This document shows positions 33,529-41,841 of a DNA stretch of 48,696 nt, in pieces. The notes below the pieces were generated by a model. That model worked only from the letters and a program-made list of their open reading frames with translations, had not been told where the DNA came from and ran no database searches. Within the stretch, counting starts at the first letter, position 1; each line of letters begins with the position of its first letter. Location of the stretch: NCBI GenBank assembly GCA_946479035.1, contig CAMLDW010000017.1, positions 1 through 48,696 of the forward strand, read 5' to 3'. The position numbers were made by a program, and so were the translations under genes. The stretch comes from an uncultured Chthonomonadaceae bacterium. Its GTDB lineage: Bacteria; Armatimonadota; Fimbriimonadia; Fimbriimonadales; Fimbriimonadaceae.

Positions 33529-34394
33529 AAACGAGCTGGCCCCTGGCTCTGTTGGCGCTGATCCTCGTCGGTTGCGGCGGTGGCGGCGGCGGCGGCGGTG
33601 GACACGCCGTGATCCTCGTCGGCCGTGTGCTGTGGATCGAGACGAACGCTGCGCCGGACCCGGCTGCGACCGTCTCCGCTTCTGGCAACGCGACCACGAC
33701 CGACCTCATCGACGGCTCGTTCACGCTGACGGCCGCGGTCGGCGAGACGAGCGTGACCGTCAGCTACTCCAACGGCGGACCGCCCATCGTGTTCACGTTC
33801 AGCTTTCCGCCCGCGAGCGGCACAGTGGACCTCGGCGACGTCTACATCGGCCCCGAGAAGGTGACGGTCCACGGCACGGTCAAAGACGCCTCCGACGACT
33901 CGCTCTTGCCGGGAGCGCTCGTCAAGCTCGCCGGGCGCTCCGCGACCACGGACGCCAACGGAGAGTTCAACCTCCTCAACGTCGCCTACTCCTCGTCGAA
34001 CTCGGCGGCCTTCGGCGACCTGATCGGCGAGGTCAGCAAGCCGCTCTACGTGACGCGCCAGTTCAACCCCCCGACAGTCGCGATCGGAGGGGTGGTCGAG
34101 GTCGGCTCGCTTCTCATCTCTCCGGAGTCGCAGGACCAGCCGCCTCCGTTCCCCGCAAACGTCACAGGCACGGTCCTGCCGGTCAACTTCGGCGCGGGCT
34201 CGACGGTACAGTTGCTCCAGGGCGTGACGGTGATCCGCACGACGACCGCCGACGGCTCGGGCCAGTTCGGGTTCTTCGCCGGGGTCGGGACCTACACCGT
34301 GCACGCCTTCGACGGCTCTGGTCACGACGGGACCGCAGGTGTCACCGTGACCTCCCAGAACGTCCAAGTAGTAGTCAATGTCACGTACCCTTAG
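33525..34394 (+). CDS. Lipoprotein with glycine run
   Basis: 289 residues from the ATG at 33525 (ATGA overlap with the preceding stop). Lipoprotein signal LALILVGC is followed by nine glycines, a flexible tether. Two or three carboxypeptidase-regulatory-like beta domains follow, for example VHGTVKDASDDSLLPGALVKLAG...TTDANGEFNLLNV and TGTVLPVNFGAGSTVQLLQGV. The design matches the lipoprotein at 29460. Its end overlaps the LptC-like gene by 17 nt. Confidence 0.72.
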   Translation: MKTSWPLALLALILVGCGGGGGGGGGHAVILVGRVLWIETNAAPDPAATVSASGNATTTDLIDGSFTLTAAVGETSVTVSYSNGGPPIVFTFSFPPASGTVDLGDVYIGPEKVTVHGTVKDASDDSLLPGALVKLAGRSATTDANGEFNLLNVAYSSSNSAAFGDLIGEVSKPLYVTRQFNPPTVAIGGVVEVGSLLISPESQDQPPPFPANVTGTVLPVNFGAGSTVQLLQGVTVIRTTTADGSGQFGFFAGVGTYTVHAFDGSGHDGTAGVTVTSQNVQVVVNVTYP

Positions 34395-35754
34395 ACCCTG
34401 GCTGAGGAACGCGCTGCTCATCGTGGGAGGCGCGGGCGTGTTTGCGATGGCCTGGCTCAGCCTGGCGCAGATCCTGCGCGCAGACGCCTTTGCCAAGTTC
34501 CACCGCACCTCGATGCCGGTCGGTGCCGAAGCGGGCGTCACGCTCACCGGCTTTCACATGGACTCGTACGAGAAGGGCCGCCTTACGGCGACCGCCGACG
34601 TCGACAAGGTCGAAGTGCGGCGCGACCGCTCGCAGTTCGCGATGACTGGGGTCCACAACGGCCGCCTGTTCCCCGCCGACGGCGACCCCGTCGGGTTCGA
34701 GATGCAGAGCGCGACCTACTACTACTTCCTTGGCCGGCTGACCGCGGAAAACGGCGCCCACGTCGCGGGCAAGGACATGGACCTGCTCTCGGAGAAGTTC
34801 ATGTACGAAGAGGAGTCGAAGTCGCTGCTCGTGCGAGGCGCCGTGCGCGGAAAGCTCTACGACGGGCTCGTCACCGCGGGCGACGTCCTCCTGCACTCCG
34901 ACACCAAGGCGCTCAGCGCGAGCGACGTACTTTGGCAGGGCGAGATCGAAGCCCTGGCGCAAGAGGGCCAGCGCAAACAGTGGACCTTCGGCAGCAAGGG
35001 CAACCAACTTTCAGTCTCGGCGGACGGGAAGACGCAGACCTGGACGCCGGGCCGCGCGACCGACGGCGAGGTCATCGTCGTCGCCGACAAGGTCGTGTAC
35101 ACAAAGGACACCGACGTGCTCGTCGCGACCGGAAACGTAAAGTACTGGGGCGTGGACGCCAACGTCCTGTGCGACCAGGCCACCGTCTTCCACAAAGAGC
35201 GCCGCGCACTGATGACAGGCGTCGTGCGCATGCTGCTCAAGTCCGAGGACAACAAGAAGGTCGAAGAGACCGACATCCCGAGCGTCGAGCGCGTCACCCC
35301 GGAGTCCATCAAGACGAACCCGCAGGGCGCGACGCAGGAACAGATCGACCTGCTTCGCAACTCCGACAACATGCGCAAGTACCCGATCAAGGTCGTCGCC
35401 GAACAGGTCGAGTACTGGTACAGGAAGGGCGAGCGGCACGCGGTCATCACAGGCAGCCCGTTCGCGCGGCAGGACTTCACCGAGGGCTGGCGGCTCGGGT
35501 GGGCGTTCGCGGCCTTCTACGACGGCGAACTAGAGAAGCTTACGATGAAGAGCAAGGAGGGCGAGTCCACCGTCCAGATCGCGCTCTCCATCGGCGACTA
35601 CTACAAGGCAAAGGACATGACGCTCTCGACGAAAGAGGGCGACAAGTCCATGAGCGGCAACGGCGTCGAGGGCGTCGCGTACCTCGACAAGGACGAGGTC
35701 CCACCGAGCAAGACCGGCGGCGGCACGACCGGTGGCGGCACCGGCGGGCGCTGA
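34378..35754 (+). CDS. LptC/OstA-like envelope protein
   Basis: 458 residues. A single N-terminal membrane helix (ALLIVGGAGVFAMAWLSLA) is followed by a long beta-rich periplasmic region with repeats of the LptA/LptC/OstA type (GVTLTGFHMDSYEKGRLTA, then VIVVADKVVYTKDTDVLVAT and VWTP-like turns). These proteins form the bridge that carries lipopolysaccharide to the outer membrane. The protein is longer than LptC (about 190 residues), so it may be an LptC-LptA fusion or a lineage-specific form. It ends in a Gly/Thr-rich tail (TGGGTTGGGTGGR). Last gene of the envelope run; supports a diderm host. Confidence 0.72.
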   Translation: MSRTLRPWLRNALLIVGGAGVFAMAWLSLAQILRADAFAKFHRTSMPVGAEAGVTLTGFHMDSYEKGRLTATADVDKVEVRRDRSQFAMTGVHNGRLFPADGDPVGFEMQSATYYYFLGRLTAENGAHVAGKDMDLLSEKFMYEEESKSLLVRGAVRGKLYDGLVTAGDVLLHSDTKALSASDVLWQGEIEALAQEGQRKQWTFGSKGNQLSVSADGKTQTWTPGRATDGEVIVVADKVVYTKDTDVLVATGNVKYWGVDANVLCDQATVFHKERRALMTGVVRMLLKSEDNKKVEETDIPSVERVTPESIKTNPQGATQEQIDLLRNSDNMRKYPIKVVAEQVEYWYRKGERHAVITGSPFARQDFTEGWRLGWAFAAFYDGELEKLTMKSKEGESTVQIALSIGDYYKAKDMTLSTKEGDKSMSGNGVEGVAYLDKDEVPPSKTGGGTTGGGTGGR

Positions 35755-35764
35755 AAAGCGAGAG

Positions 35765-36337
35765 CTACGAGACCAGGCTCCCCGCCAGCCCCAACTCCTC
35801 CGCGCTCGCCTGCATCGCCGCGATGCAGTTGGCGACGTGCTCCTCCAGCGGCAGCCCGATCAGCTCCGCGCCCTGATAGACGTCGTTCCTGTTCACCCCC
35901 GCCGCGAACGCCGCCGTCTTGAGCTTTTTCGTCACGCTCTTCACCTCCACGTCCATCACGCTGCGCGAGGGGCGCACGTAGGTCACCGCGGTGATGAACC
36001 CGCTCAGCTCGTCGCAGGCGAAAAGGTGCTTGTCCATCGGCGCGCTCGGCACGACGCCCGTCTTGGCCGTGTAGTGCGAGCCGATCGCCAGCACCACGTC
36101 CTCCGGCCAGCCCTGCTCGCGCAAGAGCGCCATCCCCCAGAGCGGGTGCTCTTCCGGGTGCTGCTCGTAGTCGAAGTCGTGCAAGAGCCCCGCGCACGCC
36201 CACTTCTCCTCGTCCTCGCCCAGCTTGCGCGCGTACCAGCGCATGCACGCCTCGACGCCCATGCAGTGGCGCCGCAGCGCCTCGCTCGGAGTGTGCTCAC
36301 CGAGCAATCGAAAGGCGTCTTCGCGCGTGTGCGACAT
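35765..36337 (-). CDS. HD-domain phosphohydrolase
   Basis: 190 residues. The metal-binding HD motif is in [10 protein letters not shown], with an upstream His in [10 protein letters not shown] and a later SHYT. The block [26 protein letters not shown] is characteristic of a widespread bacterial HDIG protein of unknown substrate, so it need not be linked to the neighbouring fusion gene. It starts 23 bp after that gene's stop but has its own TAGAAT hexamer 6 nt before the ATG. Ends 10 bp from the convergent LptC-like gene. Confidence 0.85.
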   Translation of the reverse strand: MSHTREDAFRLLGEHTPSEALRRHCMGVEACMRWYARKLGEDEEKWACAGLLHDFDYEQHPEEHPLWGMALLREQGWPEDVVLAIGSHYTAKTGVVPSAPMDKHLFACDELSGFITAVTYVRPSRSVMDVEVKSVTKKLKTAAFAAGVNRNDVYQGAELIGLPLEEHVANCIAAMQASAEELGLAGSLVS

Positions 36338-36343
36338 TCGGCG

Positions 36344-36349
36344 ATTCTA
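36344..36349 (-). promoter_or_regulatory. -10-like TAGAAT before the HD gene
   Basis: TAGAAT ends 6 nt before the ATG at 36337, in the 23-bp gap after the methyltransferase-Schlafen gene. Confidence 0.5.
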
Positions 36350-36360
36350 CATTGATCGGT

Positions 36361-38193
36361 TCAGCGAGGAGCACCGCTCCGCGAGAGCACGAACGCGTCG
36401 CGCGCGCGGCCCTTGAGCGAGACCGTCCGGTTCCCGTCGCGCACGAACACCGACTCGACCTCCTGCCCCGACCTGTCCTTGTGCGAAAGGTACGTCACGC
36501 ACGCGCGGGGGCGCACGCTTACGATGCACACCTTCTTTCCCTGCATCTCCACGAACCTCATCGAAACGTAGTTGAGCGGGACCGGATCCATCACGCCTTT
36601 GAGGAGCTCCCGGAAGCGCGCCTCGAAGGCGTCTTGCGTCGCTCTCCCTGCGATCAGCGAGAGGTCGCCGTCGAGCCCCACAGGCACCCCGTCGTCTCCG
36701 ACGCCTATGTACAGGTTTCCGCCCTCAGAGTTCAAGAAGGCGACGACCGTGCGCTGCGAGCCGAAGCGCATCTCCGGGCTCCTTACGCCCCTTCTTGGGT
36801 CCCATTCGAAGCTCGCCTTGTACTCAACCACTGACCCTTCCGGGGGCAGCGCGCTTGAGGCCGAAAGCATATCGCCGCGCCTTATGATCTGGCGCAGGTC
36901 CGGCAGCGGCCGAGGCACCTCGTCCGAGGCAAGCATCGCAAGCGCAAGGCGGAAGCGCGCGACCTGCACGGCCAGCTCGTTCTGGTCGAGCCCTCGCAGG
37001 TTCTCGGTCGCCACTCGCCTCTTCGTCGTCGGCCGGTCGGTCTCTACCTTCAGCGCCTCGTCCACACGGTCGGAGATCTCCGTCAGTTCTTCCAGCGCAG
37101 CGACCAGATAGGTCCCCGGGCCGCACTCTCCGTCGAAGACGTTCATGCCGCGCAGGCACTCTGCCCACGCTTTCAGCTCGGCCCGCTTTTCCGGAAGCTT
37201 CGTGCTGTCAGCCGTACCGAGCTGCGCATTCACCACGCGGCTGCACGCGCGCCTGTGCGATGCCGTGTCCTCAAACAGAGGCGCGTCCTCCTTCTCTAAG
37301 ATTGCGCCGAGGGCCGCTCCCATCACCTCCGGCGTCACCGCTACGATCGCGACGCTCGGCGCGCTCTCTCTCACCGAGAACTCATAGCGCGAAAGCAGGC
37401 CGGCGGGCGCGAACAGGTCCTCAAAGAGCGGCTCCGGAAGCACGACGAGCCCCCTCTCCGTCTCGAACTCCTTTTGGAACTGCTCCGGAGAAAAGATCCC
37501 GCCACCGATGTACGGCACTTCGCCGATCTGGTCGACGAGCAGCTTGCGGGCAGCCGTGCGCGGCTCGTCCAGCGCGTAGAAGAAGACGAGCGCAAGCCGC
37601 TGCTGGAAGAGGTGCGAGCCAGGGTGCTGGAACCAGTCCTCATAGAGCGCCTGCAGATAGTCGCGCCTTCCGCGAAGCTCGAGCCACCCTTTGCTCTGCA
37701 GGAACGCGACGATCATGACGCGCAGCAGGAACCTGTTCAGGAAGGTCCGCGCCTCCTCCCGCGGTATGGCCTCGCCGCGCTCCGTCTTCAGTTGCAGTTC
37801 GTAAGTCGCAAACAGCGCGCGGTAGTCGCGCAAGAACGACACGGCGATCGCCTTGGGATCGAAGCACTCCTCGAGCCCCGTCTTTCCTCGCCCCTCGCGC
37901 ACCGTGCTGGCCGCTTTCAGCCAAGTCAGCTGCGCAAGCGAGACTGCGCCCGGACGCTTGCGGTGCAGCGGCAGCCGGTAGACGACGCTGCCTTTCTTCC
38001 AAGATAGCTCGATCGCGTCCGCGTTCCCAGTGGCGACGATGTCCCCTTCGCCCGTCGTCACGAGTCGCAGCCCGCCTCGCTCGGCGATCGCGCCGCTACC
38101 CCTTTCCCACCCCAGCTCGCCAACGAACACGCGCTCGAGGGCCAGCTCGACCGGCCCCTCTAGCAGCGCCCGCGCGATCCTCTCCGTCGGCAT
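36361..38193 (-). CDS. PglX/Eco57I-like and Schlafen AlbA_2 fusion
   Basis: 610 residues, uninterrupted. Residues about 1-440 follow the layout of Eco57I/PglX-type N6-adenine methyltransferases: a helical block (FLLRVMIVAFLQSKGWLELRG near 155-175), GEVPYIGGGIFS near 226-238, a SAM-loop-like DGECGPGTYLVAAL near 352-366 (usual DPACGSGxFL), GLDQNELAVQVARFRLAL near 400-417, and IIRRGDMLSA near 436-445. The catalytic NPPY motif and target-recognition region are absent. From about 452 a Schlafen/AlbA_2 domain follows: EGSVVEYKASFEW, AFLNSEGGNLYIGVGDDGVP and a terminal beta region. I infer a nucleic-acid-targeting, possibly defence protein, with the methyltransferase part likely inactive but perhaps still binding SAM or DNA. 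No partner gene is certain. Confidence 0.72.
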   Translation of the reverse strand: MPTERIARALLEGPVELALERVFVGELGWERGSGAIAERGGLRLVTTGEGDIVATGNADAIELSWKKGSVVYRLPLHRKRPGAVSLAQLTWLKAASTVREGRGKTGLEECFDPKAIAVSFLRDYRALFATYELQLKTERGEAIPREEARTFLNRFLLRVMIVAFLQSKGWLELRGRRDYLQALYEDWFQHPGSHLFQQRLALVFFYALDEPRTAARKLLVDQIGEVPYIGGGIFSPEQFQKEFETERGLVVLPEPLFEDLFAPAGLLSRYEFSVRESAPSVAIVAVTPEVMGAALGAILEKEDAPLFEDTASHRRACSRVVNAQLGTADSTKLPEKRAELKAWAECLRGMNVFDGECGPGTYLVAALEELTEISDRVDEALKVETDRPTTKRRVATENLRGLDQNELAVQVARFRLALAMLASDEVPRPLPDLRQIIRRGDMLSASSALPPEGSVVEYKASFEWDPRRGVRSPEMRFGSQRTVVAFLNSEGGNLYIGVGDDGVPVGLDGDLSLIAGRATQDAFEARFRELLKGVMDPVPLNYVSMRFVEMQGKKVCIVSVRPRACVTYLSHKDRSGQEVESVFVRDGNRTVSLKGRARDAFVLSRSGAPR

Positions 38194-38282
38194 TTAGAGC
38201 CCATCATGCCCGGACCAGGGGGCAAAACGAGACGTCCGGGCGCAACCGTGCCCGGCTCCCCAATACCCCGCCCAGTCCCGCC

Positions 38283-38495
38283 CTAGGGCAGCGAACCGCC
38301 GTCCCACCTGTAGTCGGGGTCCGGCATGAACGTGTTCGTGATACCGAAGTCGCTGTGCCCCGAGCTGTAGAACATCGTGATCAGCCACCCGCCCGGCACC
38401 TTCGCCCGGTAAATGGTCGCGTTCCCAAACTCGTAGCGAGGCTCGGAGACCCGGAGCTTTTCCCAGGTCAGTTTGACGTCTTCTGCAACTTGCAT
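38283..38495 (-). CDS. Small hypothetical protein
   Basis: 70 residues; ATG at 38495 with AGGAG about 10 nt upstream. The sequence (RYEFGNATIYRAKVPGGWLITMFYSSGHSDFG) looks like a small beta-sheet protein with good codon use for this genome. No family recognised. It lies 89 bp upstream of the fusion gene on the same strand and could be cotranscribed with it. Confidence 0.55.
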   Translation of the reverse strand: MQVAEDVKLTWEKLRVSEPRYEFGNATIYRAKVPGGWLITMFYSSGHSDFGITNTFMPDPDYRWDGGSLP

Positions 38496-38631
38496 GGCCG
38501 TTGGCTCCTACGACCGCACTCTTCCGATCCCGGCCCCTTTCATCGGGGGCCTGCCAGGTTTGACGACAGAACGGGCCCTATGTATTAACCTTTTTTGTCG
38601 CCGGCCCCTTGGCAAGCGGGAGGGAGGGGAG

Positions 38632-38651
38632 GGTGCCGCCCCTTCGGCACC
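38632..38651. repeat. GGTGCCG hairpin element, copy 1
   Basis: GGTGCCG and CGGCACC form a perfect 7-bp stem with a 6-nt loop, preceded on the plus strand by a GGGAGGG run. It lies just after the stop of the S9 peptidase gene (minus strand). A near-identical copy is at 40706-40725 in the same position after the S41 gene. It could be a terminator or a dispersed REP-like repeat. Confidence 0.6.
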
Positions 38652-38661
38652 TCGCCGGTCA

Positions 38662-40662
38662 CTACCGCATCCACTTCTTCCACCAGGCCAGGATCTCCCC
38701 GAGCCGGTGCATCCGCAGGTCCGGCGGGCCGTTGCGAGAGAGCCCGTGCGACGAGTTCGCCGGGTAGCGCACGAACCGCGTCTTCACCCCAAGCGACTTC
38801 AAGACGTAGAACACCTGCTCCGCCTGCTCGACGTTGCACCGCAGGTCCCCCTCCGAGTGGATGATGAGGCAGGGCGTCGTCACCTTGTCGAAGTACGCGC
38901 TGGGCGACTGGCGCCACAGCTCCTTGATGTTCGAGATCGGGCCCCACGCGCAACCGCCGAAATAGCCGTCGCGGTTCAGCGGGAAGTCGCTGTTCCCCGC
39001 CATCGAGAGCCAGTTGAACACGCAGCGGTCCGTGATCCCTGCCACGAAGTCCTGCGTGTGGCCGATCGCCCAGTTCGTCATGAACCCGCCGTAGGAACCG
39101 CCCATGATCCCCACGCGCTTCTTGTCCACGAACGGCTGCTTGAAGACGTGCGCCTTCACCGCCGAGACGTCCGCCCAGTCCTTGTTCCCCCAGTCGCGAC
39201 GGATCGCCGCGCAGAACTTCTCGCCGTACCCCTTCGATCCGCGCGGGTTGCTGTAGAAAACAACGTAGCCTTGCGCCGCGAGCAGTTGGAACTCGTGGAA
39301 GAATGCCCAGCCGTACTGCGCGTGAGGGCCGCCGTGCACCTCGATGACCGCCGGATACTTCTTCCCTGCTTTGGACCCCGCCGGCTTGAGGCACCACGTG
39401 TGCACTTTCGTGCCGTCCTTCGAGCGCACCCACGTCTCCGTCGGCGCTGAGATCTCGATCTCCTTCAGCACTGGCGCGTTGAACGACGTCAGGACCTTCA
39501 CCTTCCCGTCCTTTAGCACCGCGGCCTCCGCCGGCTCCGTCGGCGTCCCGCGCGTAAGCGCGACCGCGCCGCGCGCGGTGTTGCCCACGCCCAGCACGTG
39601 CTCGCCGCCGGTCAGCAAGCGAAGGCCGCCTTTGCGCGCGTCCACCGAGCCGACCTGAGCCGTGCCGTGCGTCGCCACCGTCACGAGGATCTGCTTCCCG
39701 TCTGCGGACCACTCCGCGATTCCGTTCCCGCCCGCGCCCGTGTCGCTCAGCGTCGAGGCTTCCAGGCAGTAGTCGTCCTTCGGCGTCAGGCACTTCTGCG
39801 ATCCGCCCTTGATCGGCGAGACGAAGAGCCGCACGTTGCGGATGCCCCAAGGGTCGTCGCCGCTCACGTCGCCGAGGTAGGCGACCGTCTTTCCGTCGGG
39901 CGAGACGCGCACGGCGCCCTTTGTGCCCTTCTTCAGCCCGGGCAGCATCTTCGCGTCGCCACGCAACGGCACGTGGTAGAGCCTGTCGTTCGGCTTTTGC
40001 AGCAGCGGCTCGCGCGAGGCGGAGTGCGCGACGATCAGCGCCTTCGAGTCGCGCGTCCAATCGAAGCTGTAGGACCCGAGCTTGTCCTTGTCATAGAGCT
40101 TTGTGTGCTTGCCGCTTGCGACGTCGAGCACGTAGACCGCGTGCCGCTGCGCGCCAAAGTAGCCGTCTCCGTCGCAGCGGTACCAGAGCTCGTCGAGCTC
40201 CCACGGCGGCGGGCTCCCGCCGCTCTCCTTCCGCTTCTTCTCCGCATCGGTCGTGCGAAGCGCGTCCACCTCGCGGAACGTGAACGCGATCTTCGTGCCG
40301 TCGGGCGACCACGCGAACGCGCCGATGCTCCCTTCCGGCAGGGCCGTCGCCTTGCGCGCCTCCCCGCCGTCCATCGGAACAATGTATATCTGGGCCGAGG
40401 GCTTCTCGCGGCCCGAGACGAACGCGACCGACTTGCCGTTCGGCGACCAGCGCCCCATCGCCGCGCCGCCCTCGACCTGCGTCCACTGCTTGGGCGCGCC
40501 GCCCTTCACCGGCACGGTGAAGAGGTGCGAGACGTACTTGTTCTTCTCCTTGTCGATCGTCGCCTTCGTAATGAGCAACTGGCTTCCGTCGGGCGAGAGC
40601 TGCGGGTCGCTCACGAAGTGCAGACGGAGAAGGTCGTCGGCTTTGATGGCACGCTTGCGCAT
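38662..40662 (-). CDS. S9 family prolyl oligopeptidase
   Basis: 666 residues. The N-terminal two-thirds is a beta-propeller with WD-like/TolB-like repeats (RWSPNGKSVAFVSGREK, AWSPDGTKIAFTF, EWSADGKQILVTV). The C-terminal alpha/beta hydrolase has HGGPHAQYGW, the nucleophile in GIMGGSYGGFMT (near residue 520), Asp in IHSEGDLRC and His in ANSSHGLS, so the triad is complete. The best match is the S9C acylaminoacyl-peptidase-like group. No signal peptide, so probably cytoplasmic. GATAAT (40673-40668) ends 5 nt before the ATG. Confidence 0.93.
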   Translation of the reverse strand: MRKRAIKADDLLRLHFVSDPQLSPDGSQLLITKATIDKEKNKYVSHLFTVPVKGGAPKQWTQVEGGAAMGRWSPNGKSVAFVSGREKPSAQIYIVPMDGGEARKATALPEGSIGAFAWSPDGTKIAFTFREVDALRTTDAEKKRKESGGSPPPWELDELWYRCDGDGYFGAQRHAVYVLDVASGKHTKLYDKDKLGSYSFDWTRDSKALIVAHSASREPLLQKPNDRLYHVPLRGDAKMLPGLKKGTKGAVRVSPDGKTVAYLGDVSGDDPWGIRNVRLFVSPIKGGSQKCLTPKDDYCLEASTLSDTGAGGNGIAEWSADGKQILVTVATHGTAQVGSVDARKGGLRLLTGGEHVLGVGNTARGAVALTRGTPTEPAEAAVLKDGKVKVLTSFNAPVLKEIEISAPTETWVRSKDGTKVHTWCLKPAGSKAGKKYPAVIEVHGGPHAQYGWAFFHEFQLLAAQGYVVFYSNPRGSKGYGEKFCAAIRRDWGNKDWADVSAVKAHVFKQPFVDKKRVGIMGGSYGGFMTNWAIGHTQDFVAGITDRCVFNWLSMAGNSDFPLNRDGYFGGCAWGPISNIKELWRQSPSAYFDKVTTPCLIIHSEGDLRCNVEQAEQVFYVLKSLGVKTRFVRYPANSSHGLSRNGPPDLRMHRLGEILAWWKKWMR

Positions 40663-40667
40663 GCCCC

Positions 40668-40673
40668 ATTATC
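40668..40673 (-). promoter_or_regulatory. -10-like GATAAT before the S9 peptidase
   Basis: GATAAT, one base from the TATAAT consensus, ends 5 nt before the ATG at 40662. It fits a leaderless transcript. Confidence 0.5.
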
Positions 40674-40705
40674 TCCTATTGCGATTCGCAAGTCCCAACG
40701 GGGAG

Positions 40706-40725
40706 GGTGCCGATCCTTCGGCACC
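40706..40725. repeat. GGTGCCG hairpin element, copy 2
   Basis: The same GGTGCCG/CGGCACC stem and CCTT loop end as at 38632-38651, again with a GGGAGGG run on its plus-strand 5' side. It lies between the stop of the S41 gene and the start of the S9 gene, both minus strand. Confidence 0.6.
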
Positions 40726-40742
40726 GCGCCTGCCGCGCGCGT

Positions 40743-41816
40743 TCACATGTCTGAAACGCCGCGCAGCAGGTAGAGCACCCTCTCTTTGGACCCCTTCAAG
40801 TCCGCGATTCGGTTCTCCAGCTCCTCCTTCCAACCTGGGTCCGCCGTCTTCACGAGCTCCTGTAGCGCCAGGATCTGCGCACGGATGAGTGCGTCCGATG
40901 CCGCGCACTCCACGTCCGGCTTCACGCCCGTCCCTTCCCAGTTCGTCTTCGTGACCGGGTTGATCGCGCGGCCCATCGGCACGAACGCGGCGAAGTGGTC
41001 GTTCAGGCGCACGTTTCCGCCGGGGTTCGCGCCGCCCCACGTCACCTCCCCCACGATCGTCGCGCGCTTCTGTGTCTGCAGGTTGTAGGCGCACTCCTCC
41101 GCGCCGCTCCCGGTGCGCTTCGACGTCACCACGAACACCGGCTTGTTCAGGTACCGCGGCCCCGGCAGGTCCTTAAGCGTCCAGAACTCGTTGGTTTCGC
41201 CGGTCGGGCGCCAAAAGATGTCGTTCAGGTGCACCGGGTCCTCGCCGAACAGGTACGAGCACAGGATTCGCACAGCCTCCGGGTCGCCGCCGCCGTTGCG
41301 CCGCAGGTCGATGATCAGGGCGTCCGTGTCCTTGAGCAGCTCGAACGCCGCGGCCGCGGGCCGGCCGATCTCCTCTCCGGCCAGAAAGCTCTCGACGTCT
41401 ATGTATCCGACGTTCCCCATCAGGACGTCGGCCGCCGCGATCCCCCCGTTGTGCCGCCGGACCATGCGGTTCAACTCGTCCATCTCCGCCTGCGACGGCT
41501 CGGCCGCCTGTTCGCGCTCAGGCAGCTTCTGCTCGCTGTAGCGCATCCGGAAGTGCGCGTCGTGGAGCACCGCGTTCACGTCCTTCGCCAACCGCGACGC
41601 GAACGATGCGCCGTCCTTGATCTCCTTGTACGCGCCCTCCTTCAGAGCGCTTCGCACGACGTCCTCCGCCTTCTTGGCGAGCTCCGGGAACACGTACGAC
41701 TCGTTCAGCGCGGAGATGAGCGACTCGATGGCGCTGCGCTTCTCGTCCTCCGAGATCGTCGGCGCCTGCTGCTGCGTGAATCCGATGGCTGCGAATGCGA
41801 TGAGGGTGGAAAGCAT
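40743..41816 (-). CDS. S41 family peptidase (IRBP-like)
   Basis: 357 residues from the ATG at 41816, with AAGGA 9 nt upstream and a short hydrophobic signal (MLSTLIAFAAIGFTQQ). The N-terminal helical domain (IESLISALNESYVFPELAKK) is typical of the IRBP-like S41 group. The catalytic region reads VVTSKRTGSGAEECAYNLQ with the Ser of TGSGAEE, plus ALIIDLRRNGGGDPEA and EVTWGGANPGG. The protein is probably periplasmic. It lies 25 bp downstream of a TetR gene on the same strand, so it may be controlled by it. Confidence 0.88.
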   Translation of the reverse strand: MLSTLIAFAAIGFTQQQAPTISEDEKRSAIESLISALNESYVFPELAKKAEDVVRSALKEGAYKEIKDGASFASRLAKDVNAVLHDAHFRMRYSEQKLPEREQAAEPSQAEMDELNRMVRRHNGGIAAADVLMGNVGYIDVESFLAGEEIGRPAAAAFELLKDTDALIIDLRRNGGGDPEAVRILCSYLFGEDPVHLNDIFWRPTGETNEFWTLKDLPGPRYLNKPVFVVTSKRTGSGAEECAYNLQTQKRATIVGEVTWGGANPGGNVRLNDHFAAFVPMGRAINPVTKTNWEGTGVKPDVECAASDALIRAQILALQELVKTADPGWKEELENRIADLKGSKERVLYLLRGVSDM

Positions 41817-41841
41817 GGCTTCGTGTCCTTGTTCTTGCTTG

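Noticed and set aside
8813..34394. Glycine runs after lipoboxes (GCGGGS..., GCGGGGG...) as repeat expansions or sequencing errors
   Set aside because: Reading frames stay open across them, and a flexible tether after the lipidated Cys is a normal design.
35765..36337. HD gene as a cyclic-nucleotide defence effector partner of the fusion
   Set aside because: Its sequence matches a common housekeeping HDIG family, and it has its own -10-like hexamer.
36361..38193. Idea that the fusion gene is a complete type IIG restriction enzyme or BREX PglX
   Set aside because: NPPY and a target-recognition domain are missing, and no brx/pgl genes lie nearby.
38473..39450. A 325-codon plus-strand frame opposite the S9 peptidase end
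   Set aside because: Arg/Pro-rich shadow of the peptidase gene that also spans the hairpin repeat.
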